DNA of 64,000 nt from positions 1-64,000 of the forward strand of contig JAQWOH010000009.1 of the NCBI GenBank assembly GCA_029245955.1, written 5' to 3'. Source of the stretch: Fuerstiella sp. (GTDB taxonomy: Bacteria; Planctomycetota; Planctomycetia; Planctomycetales; Planctomycetaceae). Positions 55,897 through 64,000 of this stretch are shown in pieces; position 1 is the first letter of the stretch; each line of letters opens with the position of its first letter. A model generated the notes under the pieces. That model was not told the origin of the DNA, did not search any database, and worked only from the letters and a program-made list of their open reading frames with translations. Both the position numbers and the translations under genes were made by a program.

Positions 55897-56378
55897 GTGG
55901 CAGTCCTGCTGGTTGTGTTCTTAGGTGCAGTGAACAATGTCAAGATGACGCAAATTTCGGATCTTGGCAACCGATTGGCGACGGAACTTAGTGATGTGCT
56001 GATGCTGGCGCTGGCGCAGGAACCGCACTGGCACCCCAAGGCAGACGTCGGGGCCTGCAAGCGGGAATTCTAGAGCAGTTCAAGTATTGTCGTAGACGAT
56101 ACTGGTTCGTGGGAGTAACGAAACTGCGGTCAAAAACGTTCTTCGCGGCCACAAGTCAGCGTGAAACGCTGTAACGTCCAATCCGCACTTTCCCGTGCTC
56201 CGCAGATTCGTCCGGGCCATCTTGGATTCCGAGGAGGAACAAAAGTCACACCGGTCGCCGAATGCTCCATGTCGTCGCAGATCCACGTTGTGCCCTCAGG
56301 CCCGGTGAAACTCGTAGACGGATCATTCGGGAGCTGATCCTGACGCTACCGGTGAAATAGAGCGACCGGGGCAGACCG
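55897..56378. other. Spacer between sulfatase and M24 peptidase genes
   Basis: A short plus-strand frame of about 52 codons (from a GTG near 55914) and another ending near 56335 have no ribosome site or known domain. The sulfatase promoter must be in the left part. Nothing else is seen. Confidence 0.4.
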
Positions 56379-57494
56379 CTACAGTTTCAGTGAAGAGTGC
56401 GTCAGGCGTTCCACACCGATACTGGTTACTCGATAATTCTGTTCCAGTCGGATGCCAGCTTTTAACTCAGTGGAATACAGACCAGGTTCTGCGGTGAAGC
56501 AATCGCCTTCCTCAAACGTATCGTCCCAGTGGGGATTCAGGTGCGGAGCTTCGTGAGGATATAGTCCAAAACCGTGGCCCAGATGATGAAAGAAAGCACC
56601 AGGAAGCTGATCGTCCAGCATCGCCTGAGCGGTCTTAAACAACGCTCTGCACGACACGCCGGGCTTTACAATCGACTCAACGAGCTCCAGAACCTCAACA
56701 ACAGCCTGCCATGCCCGCACCTGCTTGTCGGAAGGCCGCCCATTAACGGCGACCGTTCGACAGTTATCGGCGTAATAGCCGCGGACAGCCGGGCCTAGAT
56801 CAAGAATATACAGTTCACCGTCGCCCGCCTTCCGGGCTCGCGGCGGGCCGCCGGGGGAATTGCATTGAAAGTCGTTGCCCAGTGCGGTCAGCGGTTCGCC
56901 CGCAACATTAACGGCGACCGACTGCAACTGATTGAAGACTTCCAGTTCGCAGATTCCGGGTTCAATGATTTCTCGAGCGCGAACATACATGGCCTCTGTA
57001 CACTCGATTGCCCGCCGGATCATCGCCAACTCATCTTCCTCTTTGCGTCTACGAATCTGCCACATGTCGTGGTCAGCATCGACGATTTGGTCGGATGATG
57101 AAATATGTCTCAGGAGCTGGTTACCGCCTACTGAAGATTCAACCGCGACTCGTCCATTCAGGCGGCCGCCTACGGCGTTGACCAGAGAATCCAGCGCGGA
57201 TTGCGCCTGGTCCTGTCTGAGCGTGCAGCGCCATTGAGCGGGATATGTGGCAATTTCATCAACCGCAGCGGATTCCGGTGCCTCGTTAGGGGCGCTCAGC
57301 GTGCACCGTCCGCCGGCATCCAGGCAGACGGCTGCCTGCATGAGGTGGTGAGGCCGAAAGCCCGTCAAATACTGAATATTTGCGTGATCGGCCAGAATTA
57401 CTTGGTCCACGGATCGTTCGACCAGACGCTGTTGAACGCGCTGCTGGCGAACTCGGCAAAGTTTCGGCAAAAGGTTGAGAGGTTCGTTGGCCAT
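56379..57494 (-). CDS. M24 family Xaa-Pro aminopeptidase-like metallopeptidase
   Basis: About 371 residues, cytoplasmic. The C-terminal pita-bread domain has the five metal ligands: Asp in LYILDLGP, Asp in YYADNCRTV, His in HHLGHGFGLYPHEAP, Glu in FTAEPGLY and Glu in IRLEQNYRV. The N-terminal creatinase-like domain includes RVRQQRVQQRLVERSVDQVILA. It would cleave X-Pro peptides or a related amide. The start MANEPLNL was chosen by domain length; no clear ribosome site precedes it, and an ATG 21 codons upstream is possible. It is divergent from the aminotransferase gene. Confidence 0.88.
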   Translation of the reverse strand: MANEPLNLLPKLCRVRQQRVQQRLVERSVDQVILADHANIQYLTGFRPHHLMQAAVCLDAGGRCTLSAPNEAPESAAVDEIATYPAQWRCTLRQDQAQSALDSLVNAVGGRLNGRVAVESSVGGNQLLRHISSSDQIVDADHDMWQIRRRKEEDELAMIRRAIECTEAMYVRAREIIEPGICELEVFNQLQSVAVNVAGEPLTALGNDFQCNSPGGPPRARKAGDGELYILDLGPAVRGYYADNCRTVAVNGRPSDKQVRAWQAVVEVLELVESIVKPGVSCRALFKTAQAMLDDQLPGAFFHHLGHGFGLYPHEAPHLNPHWDDTFEEGDCFTAEPGLYSTELKAGIRLEQNYRVTSIGVERLTHSSLKL

Positions 57495-57577
57495 GTGGCG
57501 TAGTTCGGGTGTGGTGCACGCAGTAAATGAGTAGAGTGCGGGAAAGGCATCCGTCATCAGACAGTGGAGTCCTGAAC

Positions 57578-58507
57578 ATGAGTGTCGCGAGTAAATCCAG
57601 ACTCGTCTACCTGTCCGGAAAAATGGTACCCGAAGGGGAGGCGAAGATCTCAATCTTCGACAGCGCCGTCATGCTGGGCGACTGTGTTACAGAATCGACT
57701 CGTACCTTTGCGCATCAGCCTTTTCGGCTTACGGACCATATAGACCGACTGTACCGCTCGCTGAAGATCACGCGTATCGATGTCGGACATTCGCGGAAAG
57801 AACTGACTCAAATCACTCGGGACGTCCTGGATGCAAACATGCATGCTCTGAACGCCGCGGACGACTGCTGGATTGTTCACAACATCTCCAGAGGCTTACT
57901 GAAGCACGGACCGTCACCTGCACAGCAGAACACCGCCACGGTGATGATCTTCACGGACCACATGGATCTTCGCGGCTGGGCAAAGTATTACACAGATGGA
58001 TGCCATGCCGTCACGTCCATGAGTCGTGCCGTTCCCGCCCAGTCGCTGGATGCTCGTATCAAGAACCGAAGTCGCCTTGCCTATACCATGGCGGATACGG
58101 AGGCCAGGCTCGTGGACCCCGACGCTCAGTGCGTTCTTCTGGACATACACGGAAATATTGCGGAGAACAAAGGGGGGAATCTCTGTGTCGTAACGGACGG
58201 TGAACTGCGAACGCCGACCACCGAAAACAGCCTTGCCGGCATAAGCCGACAAACCGTCCTTGAACTCTCCGGTGACCTGGGAATACCCGTGCGTGAAAGT
58301 CGCCTGCAGATGTACGACCTCTATACTGCTGATGAAGTCTTCTTCACCAGTACGCCATACTGCATCATGCCCGCCACGCGATTCAACGGGCTTCCCGTTT
58401 CAGACGGGAAGGTTGGGCCGGTCACGAAACAACTGCTGGACGCGTGGAGCAAACGAGTTGGTGTCGACATCGTTTCCCAGGCACAGCGTCAAATTGACCG
58501 GCAGTAG
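57578..58507 (+). CDS. Class IV aminotransferase (BCAT/D-amino acid transaminase type)
   Basis: About 309 residues, a PLP enzyme of fold type IV. Key parts are FDSAVMLGDCVTESTRTF, the PLP lysine in ARIKNRSRLAYTMADTEA (about residue 160), and the glutamate segment GNIAENKGGNLCVV. The end has EVFFTSTPYCIMPATRFNG, typical of this fold. Transamination of a branched-chain or D-amino acid is most likely, with 4-amino-4-deoxychorismate lyase as the alternative. The start ATG has GGAG nine bases upstream. It is 21 bp before nadE and probably in the same transcript. Confidence 0.9.
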   Translation: MSVASKSRLVYLSGKMVPEGEAKISIFDSAVMLGDCVTESTRTFAHQPFRLTDHIDRLYRSLKITRIDVGHSRKELTQITRDVLDANMHALNAADDCWIVHNISRGLLKHGPSPAQQNTATVMIFTDHMDLRGWAKYYTDGCHAVTSMSRAVPAQSLDARIKNRSRLAYTMADTEARLVDPDAQCVLLDIHGNIAENKGGNLCVVTDGELRTPTTENSLAGISRQTVLELSGDLGIPVRESRLQMYDLYTADEVFFTSTPYCIMPATRFNGLPVSDGKVGPVTKQLLDAWSKRVGVDIVSQAQRQIDRQ

Positions 58508-58528
58508 GAAGTACAAACGAGAATCAGA

Positions 58529-60490
58529 ATGAAACGAATCAGACTTGGCGCTGCCGTCCTGAATCAGACGCCGCTGGACTGGGAAGGCAACGTGTCCCGC
58601 ATTCTTCAGGCCATCCGGGACGCCCGACAGGATGACGTGAGCGTGCTGTGTCTGCCTGAACTGTGCATCACCGGTTACGGCTGTGAAGATATGTTCCTGT
58701 CGCCTGCCGTTTGGCAGACGGCATGGGATATGCTGCTTAAAATTGTGCCGGACACTGCCGACATGGTCGTATCCGTCGGTCTGCCGTTGTACCTGACAAA
58801 CGGTGTGTACAACGTTGCGTGTGTGATTGCTGACCGTCAGATTGTGGGTTTTGTGCCGAAGCAGCATCTGGCCGGTGACGGGCTGCATTACGAGCCTCGC
58901 TGGTTCCGTGCGTGGCCGGCCGAGACGATCAGCGACTACCACCGAGACAACAACAGCTGGCCCATCGGTGATCTTATTTTCGAATGCGACGACGTGCGCC
59001 TGGGATTTGAGATCTGTGAAGACGCATGGGTCGCTGGTCGCCCTGGAAACCGTATGGCGGAATGCGGAGTCGATGTTATTCTGAATCCCAGCGCCAGCCA
59101 TTTTGCGTTCGGTAAGCATGAAACCAGAAAACGTTTCGTGCTGGAAGGCTCACGTTCATTTGGCGTCAGCTATGTGTACGCCAACCTTGTTGGCAATGAG
59201 GCAGGCCGGGCTATATACGACGGCGGCGCGCTCATTGCTTCATCCGGTGACCTGTTGGCTGCCGGCCCCCGATTCGGATTTCACGACGTTGATCTGACCG
59301 TCGCCGATGTGGATGTTGACCTCACTCGAACTCGCCGCGCAGGGATTCATTCCATGCCAGTGGACGTTAGTGATGATGTGTACGACCGGATTGCGAGAAT
59401 TGGTGGTTCACTGTTGGCTCCGACGACGGACTGCACAGTCACTGCCAACGCCCGTGTCGAACTGGAAACCGACGAATTCACGCAGGCGATGTCCCTGGCA
59501 TTGTTTGATTACATGCGTAAGAGCCGATCAAACGGCTTTGTTATCAGTATGAGTGGCGGCGCTGACTCATCGGCCACAGCGCTGTTGGTTCGGTGTATGG
59601 CGGAACGAGCAATTGCGGCACTGGGTGCCGAAGGCGTCCGTGAAAAACTGGCTTACATTCAGGGTCTGAACCAGGCAAACGATGCGGACTCTGCGATGCA
59701 ACTGCTCTTGACGGGCGTCTATCAGGCCACCCGTAACAGTTCAGAGACGACGCGAACAGCCGCGGAAAAAGTGACGACCGCAGTCGGAGGTGTTTTTTAT
59801 TGTCTGGACGTGGACCGAATCGTCACGGAATACACCTCGATTGTGGAACACGCAATTGGACGAAAACTCGCATGGGATAAGGATGATATCACACTGCAGA
59901 ATATTCAGGCCAGAACGCGGGCACCCGGTATCTGGATGTTCGCCAACCTGAAAAATGCTCTGCTGCTTTCTACCAGTAATCGTTCTGAGGCGGCCGTCGG
60001 CTATGCGACGATGGACGGTGATACATCGGGTGGTCTGAGCCCTATTGCCGGAATCGATAAAGCTTTCCTTCGGGAATGGCTGACGCTGATGGAAACCAGG
60101 GGCTCTGCAGACTGTGCTCGGATCCCTGAACTGTCCCTTGTGAATCAACAGCAGCCGACGGCCGAACTGCGTCCTTCCGAATTTGAGCAGACGGATGAAG
60201 GTGACCTGATGCCTTATCCATTGCTGGACGAAATTGAGAGCCTGGCGATTCGGGATAAACTAAGTCCTTCAGAGGTTCTGGCAAGATTGACTGATCTGCA
60301 CTCGGAATATTCCGCCAGCCAGTTAACAGAATGGTTGAAGCGATTCTTTCGGCTGTGGTCGCGAAACCAGTGGAAACGCGAACGCTACGCCCCTTCCTTC
60401 CATGTTGATGACAAGAATCTGGACCCCAGAACATGGTGCCGCTTTCCCATACTTTCCGGTGGCTTTGAGTACGAGCTCTCTCAGCTCTAA
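58529..60490 (+). CDS. nadE: Glutamine-dependent NAD(+) synthase
   Basis: A 653-residue two-domain enzyme that makes NAD from deamido-NAD, ATP and glutamine. The N-terminal nitrilase-type glutaminase has the triad Glu (LPELCITGYG), Lys (FVPKQHLAGDG) and Cys (FEICEDAW). The C-terminal synthetase has the ATP pyrophosphatase loop SGGADSS at about 342-348, GLNQANDADSAMQ and LSTSNRSEAAVGY. The length fits the long bacterial/eukaryal type. It is the second gene after the aminotransferase. Essential role and complete motifs mark it as functional. Confidence 0.96.
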   Translation: MKRIRLGAAVLNQTPLDWEGNVSRILQAIRDARQDDVSVLCLPELCITGYGCEDMFLSPAVWQTAWDMLLKIVPDTADMVVSVGLPLYLTNGVYNVACVIADRQIVGFVPKQHLAGDGLHYEPRWFRAWPAETISDYHRDNNSWPIGDLIFECDDVRLGFEICEDAWVAGRPGNRMAECGVDVILNPSASHFAFGKHETRKRFVLEGSRSFGVSYVYANLVGNEAGRAIYDGGALIASSGDLLAAGPRFGFHDVDLTVADVDVDLTRTRRAGIHSMPVDVSDDVYDRIARIGGSLLAPTTDCTVTANARVELETDEFTQAMSLALFDYMRKSRSNGFVISMSGGADSSATALLVRCMAERAIAALGAEGVREKLAYIQGLNQANDADSAMQLLLTGVYQATRNSSETTRTAAEKVTTAVGGVFYCLDVDRIVTEYTSIVEHAIGRKLAWDKDDITLQNIQARTRAPGIWMFANLKNALLLSTSNRSEAAVGYATMDGDTSGGLSPIAGIDKAFLREWLTLMETRGSADCARIPELSLVNQQQPTAELRPSEFEQTDEGDLMPYPLLDEIESLAIRDKLSPSEVLARLTDLHSEYSASQLTEWLKRFFRLWSRNQWKRERYAPSFHVDDKNLDPRTWCRFPILSGGFEYELSQL

Positions 60491-60575
60491 CACGACTCTC
60501 TCAGTTTCTGTTGTTGCAGAACATGCTGATGCATGTGATTTTCGAGTGACGTTCCTGATGGTATACTGTTTCTCT

Positions 60576-61112
60576 ATGAGCTTATTTTCTGAATTTCAAG
60601 AGCAGCGATTTGCCAACGGCTACGAACTGGTCGACGGCGTTTTGATGAATCAGCAGAATCCGGATCAGTTTCGGATTCCTCACCCTGTCCTGAAGAAGCA
60701 CGTCAGCGCGGGACATTTCGTGGAACTGAGAATCGATTCGGCTCGGTTCTCAGTCCATCCGGATGCTCCCGAGCAGTGTGAATGCCCGTCGTGTCACGGA
60801 AACGCTTCCAAGCCGATTCTCAGTCATGAACAGCCGGCGTCGCTGGTTCCTCTGGCTGCCCAGGATGTACCGTCACGAGGGTGGGGAGAGGATTTCTGGG
60901 TGCAGGTTCGGCAGAGCGATGACGGCTATTTCAAAGGCGTTATTGATAATCCGCTTTATGAGTCACGACTGCATGAGGTCAGTCTGGCAGACGAAATCGT
61001 GTTCCATGCCGATCACATTCTGGCGGTACATCCCACGCACCGACAGGAAATGGTGATGGGAATGGACGAAGCTGATTTGAAACAGCTGGTGAAGTGGTTG
61101 GGCACTCTGTAA
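60576..61112 (+). CDS. Conserved hypothetical protein with CxCxxC motif (DUF2314-like)
   Basis: About 178 residues, no signal peptide. It carries CECPSCHG, a small zinc-binding-like cluster, near residue 67. The C-terminal half (FWVQVRQSDDGYFKGVIDN, SLADEIVFHADHILAVHP) resembles DUF2314-type modules, which read a WVxV...GxIDN...GDxVxF pattern; I hold this loosely. The start at MSLFSEFQEQ was chosen by domain; an upstream in-frame start has no good ribosome site. It follows nadE by 85 bp, possibly co-transcribed. Confidence 0.7.
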   Translation: MSLFSEFQEQRFANGYELVDGVLMNQQNPDQFRIPHPVLKKHVSAGHFVELRIDSARFSVHPDAPEQCECPSCHGNASKPILSHEQPASLVPLAAQDVPSRGWGEDFWVQVRQSDDGYFKGVIDNPLYESRLHEVSLADEIVFHADHILAVHPTHRQEMVMGMDEADLKQLVKWLGTL

Positions 61113-61139
61113 GGCGTCGACAACATAGACACAACAATA

Positions 61140-62543
61140 TTACGTCACGCCGGAAATAGGTGCGGCGTTGTACAGCGGGATCGGACGGTCCTGCAGATCA
61201 TGCCATTGAGTGTGGGGCGGCAGACCCAGAGCTCTATAGATCGTCGCGGCCAGTGATTCCGGACTTTGCGGCTCCGACTTGGGTTGCCCACCGTGGCTGT
61301 CGGTGCTTCCGATGATGCGGCCCCCACCAAATCCGCATCCAGCCAGCATGACCGACTGTACCGCTCCCCAATGATCACGCCCTGGCTTTGCATAATGCTG
61401 TGGCAGGCTTGAAATTTTTGGAGTGCGTCCGAACTCACCCGCCATCACGACAAGTGTGGATTCCAGCATACCACTCGCAGAGAGGTCGTCCAGCAAGGCC
61501 GCCACAGACCGATCCATCGGGGGCAGAAGGTAGTTTTTCAGATTAGGAAATGCGTTCCCGTGCGTGTCCCAGGTCTCGTTGTTACCGAGATTGACCTGCA
61601 CAAATCCGACACCGGACTCGACAAGACGCCGTGACAGCATCAGGGACCAGCCGAACGTGTTCTTTCCATAGCGTTGAAGTTCTGATTCGTCAGCAGAATG
61701 TATATCGAACATGCGGCTTAGTCGACCGTCGCCGAGCATGGAGATTGCCCGCGAGCGAGTGCGCGAGAAACGTTCGGTCTCGTCCAGTTGCTGCAGCGTG
61801 CGATCACGCAGTTCGATCTGCGACAGCAGCTTCAGACGGTCATCAAAGTGCGACTTGGAAAGGCCCACCGGAAGATCCAGTCCGGGTGTTCGAAATTTCA
61901 TACCCGAAGAAGTTTCCTGTCCCCGCGCGTGATGGAACTCATACTCGGGCCATGCACCATAGCTCCTGGCATTAAAACGACTCGCGTTCAGCATCCATGG
62001 ATCGTGCTGCTTACCCATCACTCCGCCGAACTGACCGGGTATCACACGGCCTGTGCGATGCACTAGTTTCTCCGGAAGAACGACGGCCGAAGGCAGACCA
62101 TTCGCCTCTGGCAGAAGGGCTCCCATCAATGCTGCGATCGACGGGTGATCAGTAGGTTTTGGCAGCGATGGATTGAATCCGACGGGCATTGGTGTTCGGC
62201 CGCTCATCATCACCGCGTGCCCCTGGGAATGTTCGTTGTATGGGTGGGTCAGACTACGAACAACGCTCCATAGACTGCTTCGGGCGGCCAGCAGAGGCAG
62301 GTGCTCACAAATCTGCAGCCCCGGAGTCTGGGTTGCGACCGGTGAAAATTCACCTCTAATATCTGCTGCGGCATTCGGCTTGGGATCAAAGCTGTCCTGC
62401 TGTGCCAGTCCACCGGAAAGAAAGATGTAGATCACTGATCGGGGTTGGGGTGTGGTTACCGGGTTTGCGCGGACAAATGGCTGCGCTGCCAGTGCGGTGG
62501 AAACGGATGTCAGCCACCGTCGTCGCGTGTGAGAACCGTTCAT
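61140..62543 (-). CDS. DUF1501 Tat-exported protein (second copy)
   Basis: About 467 residues. A twin-arginine signal (SHTRRRWLTSVSTALA) precedes the DUF1501 domain: SVIYIFLSGGLAQQDSFDPK, WSVVRSLTHPYNEHSQGH, VQVNLGNNETWDTHGNAFP, VVMAGEFGRTPK and GRDHWGAVQSVMLAGCG. It would be exported folded to the periplasm. The chosen ATG has GGAGG nine bases upstream, while an ATG overlapping that box is unlikely. As with the first copy, no DUF1553 partner is adjacent. It converges with the hypothetical gene downstream of nadE, 27 bp apart. Confidence 0.92.
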   Translation of the reverse strand: MNGSHTRRRWLTSVSTALAAQPFVRANPVTTPQPRSVIYIFLSGGLAQQDSFDPKPNAAADIRGEFSPVATQTPGLQICEHLPLLAARSSLWSVVRSLTHPYNEHSQGHAVMMSGRTPMPVGFNPSLPKPTDHPSIAALMGALLPEANGLPSAVVLPEKLVHRTGRVIPGQFGGVMGKQHDPWMLNASRFNARSYGAWPEYEFHHARGQETSSGMKFRTPGLDLPVGLSKSHFDDRLKLLSQIELRDRTLQQLDETERFSRTRSRAISMLGDGRLSRMFDIHSADESELQRYGKNTFGWSLMLSRRLVESGVGFVQVNLGNNETWDTHGNAFPNLKNYLLPPMDRSVAALLDDLSASGMLESTLVVMAGEFGRTPKISSLPQHYAKPGRDHWGAVQSVMLAGCGFGGGRIIGSTDSHGGQPKSEPQSPESLAATIYRALGLPPHTQWHDLQDRPIPLYNAAPISGVT

Positions 62544-62791
62544 TGAATTCATCCTCCACATTTCCAGTCGCTCCCGCAGCGCTTCCGTCCGACCGTGAAC
62601 GGAAAGCGTACATCTGTCAGTATAGTCAAAAGTCACACGAATCGGGATCAGAAAACAGAGTATGGCCAAAGACTCATGGCGTGGACCGGGGGCCGCGCCA
62701 GCCGCCGCACAGAATGATCTTCCCGCAACCTCCCGAACAGGCGACAATAATCCTTGTTTTTTAGTGATTTTCGGTCGAGTGAGACTGAATC

Positions 62792-63829
62792 ATGGTATCT
62801 GTTTTTCACGGTTTAGTACATCAAAACATGAGCGACGATACTCCTTCTACATTAGCTGCAGAGCAAATTGATCACAATTCGTGCTTAATGGATCTACGGA
62901 TCGCCGGTTGCGGCTTCGCAATGGGGGCCGCAGACATCGTGCCGGGTGTCTCTGGCGGCACTGTGGCCCTGATCTTGGGCGTTTACGAAAGACTGATCGA
63001 CGCAATCACTCGTTGCGACTCAACATTCTGCAGATTACTGTGCCAAAGACGCTTGCGGGCTGCTGCTGATTACATCGATCTTCGATTTCTGCTGGCGTTG
63101 GGTTTCGGAATTGTGGCAGGCATCGGCGGCCTGGCATCACTGATGAACTATCTGCTGACAAACCAGATGTCACTGACATTTGCTGCCTTCACCGGGATGA
63201 TTATCGCGTCCAGCATGATTGTGGCGAGACGGATCTCGAAGTGGCACTTCTCGCACATCGGGCTGTTGCTGATGGGAACGGGAATTGCCTGGCGACTGGT
63301 CACGCTCCCGGCCCTGCAGAATCCTCCTGACACGTTATGGTATTTGTATCTTTGCGGCATGATCGGCATCACCGCTATGATACTGCCAGGTATCAGCGGA
63401 GCCTTCATACTGCTGTTGCTGAGTCGCTACCACTACATTACCGACAGCATTAAGGGGCTGGTTCACGGCGACATTCACGTTGAGGTGATTGGGGCACTGT
63501 TCGTGTTCGGCGTCGGTTGTCTGACAGGACTTTTGACGTTCAGTCGATTGCTTCGGTGGTTGTTGTCCCGCTTTCACGATGGGACGATGGCGGTCCTGTG
63601 TGGTTTTATGGTGGGCTCCTTGTACAGGCTGTGGCCGTTCCAACGTGACACGACGCCCGACATCGAAAAATTCAAAGACAAGACGTTCGAGAATTTCCTG
63701 CCCGATGCTGACACGTCACAATTCGCTTCTGCCGTCGCATTGTGCATCTGTGGTATATCAGTTGTCCTTATTCTGGACGTTGTGGGCCGTCGGGCACAAC
63801 GCATGCGAACGGCAGGGAAGGACACTTGA
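62792..63829 (+). CDS. DUF368 family membrane protein, undecaprenyl-phosphate transporter type (PopT-like)
   Basis: A 345-residue polytopic membrane protein with about nine helices. The family motif MGAADIVPGVSGGTVALILGVYERLIDAI begins near residue 45 (shown in part), and a second repeat-like GMIGITAMILPGISGAFILLLL lies in the other half. Members of DUF368 have been shown to recycle undecaprenyl phosphate across the membrane for wall and polysaccharide synthesis. The start could be 12 codons further in, at MSDDTPST; ribosome sites are weak for both. The gene is the last in the window. Confidence 0.88.
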   Translation: MVSVFHGLVHQNMSDDTPSTLAAEQIDHNSCLMDLRIAGCGFAMGAADIVPGVSGGTVALILGVYERLIDAITRCDSTFCRLLCQRRLRAAADYIDLRFLLALGFGIVAGIGGLASLMNYLLTNQMSLTFAAFTGMIIASSMIVARRISKWHFSHIGLLLMGTGIAWRLVTLPALQNPPDTLWYLYLCGMIGITAMILPGISGAFILLLLSRYHYITDSIKGLVHGDIHVEVIGALFVFGVGCLTGLLTFSRLLRWLLSRFHDGTMAVLCGFMVGSLYRLWPFQRDTTPDIEKFKDKTFENFLPDADTSQFASAVALCICGISVVLILDVVGRRAQRMRTAGKDT

Positions 63830-64000
63830 ACGCAATCGTCCGTTCTAGTTGGAACCATCGTGTGTGCCGCGAATGTTGCCGCACGTGCCGCGGAGCGGGT
63901 TGGTGATAGCGCAGAATTGTTTGTAATTAGGCCACGAGGCCTTCCCTGAACTTTAGAACGAAAGTTGAATTCACGAACTCAATGAAAAACAAGTGGAGTG
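63830..64000. other. Right edge of the window
   Basis: 171 bp with no gene, RNA or terminator that I can support. A following gene would begin outside. Confidence 0.5.

Overview
The window looks like a chromosomal stretch from a Planctomycetes bacterium, most likely the Planctomycetaceae/Planctomycetia group. The grounds are families that are hallmarks of that phylum: two DUF1501 Tat-exported proteins, a PSD1/DUF1549-DUF1553 protein with cytochrome-c motifs, two sulfatase loci (one dead), several PQQ-type beta-propellers, a ceramidase-like secreted enzyme, a DUF1580-like protein and loosely packed operons with long spacers. I see no rRNA and no CRISPR. One tRNA is present. Genus cannot be fixed from the sequence alone.

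Layout. 1-2.8 kb is the end of a small integrated element: a DUF1580-like regulator, an unknown coiled-coil protein and a tyrosine recombinase beside tRNA-Val(UAC). 3.1-4.0 kb is a shattered sulfatase pseudogene. 4.1-8.6 kb holds kbl, an aldehyde-dehydrogenase-family gene and a dicarboxylate/amino-acid symporter. 8.6-11.6 kb (minus) has a ceramidase-like enzyme and a cyclopropane fatty acid synthase. 11.9-19.2 kb (plus) has a tandem metallo-beta-lactamase protein, a Kef-type antiporter, an FHA-adenylate cyclase and a DUF1501 protein. 19.4-21.8 kb is one long gene interrupted by an in-frame TGA, best read as a selenoprotein: a deiodinase/thioredoxin-like domain, a DsbD-alpha-like domain and a PQQ propeller in one chain. 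22-28 kb is gene-poor: small proteins, a second pseudogene, a PQQ propeller with EF-hands inserted in it and a 10-bp tandem repeat. 28-34.9 kb carries a CocE-type hydrolase, the PSD1 protein, a VOC protein and a C45 peptidase.

35.1-41.9 kb (minus) is the most striking block: a four-gene tight operon of GGDEF cyclase, FHA-EAL phosphodiesterase, AAA ATPase and a Ser/Thr kinase fused to a tubulin/FtsZ-like GTPase. It reads as a self-contained circuit joining cyclic-di-GMP, Thr-phosphorylation and a cytoskeletal-type GTPase. I regard this and the selenoprotein fusion as the best candidates for undescribed biology.

42.4-51.4 kb (plus) has a secreted unknown protein, leucyl aminopeptidase, Fe-type alcohol dehydrogenase, a PQQ propeller, and then a three-gene cluster: HemW-like radical SAM, chorismate-lyase-like protein and flavin-dependent-halogenase-like enzyme. 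The last two recall the chorismate to 4-hydroxybenzoate to halophenol logic of marine bacteria. 51.5-64 kb has DUF309, an ArsM-like methyltransferase, an iduronate-sulfatase-like enzyme, an M24 peptidase divergent from a class IV aminotransferase-nadE operon, a DUF1501 protein and a DUF368 polyprenyl-phosphate transporter.
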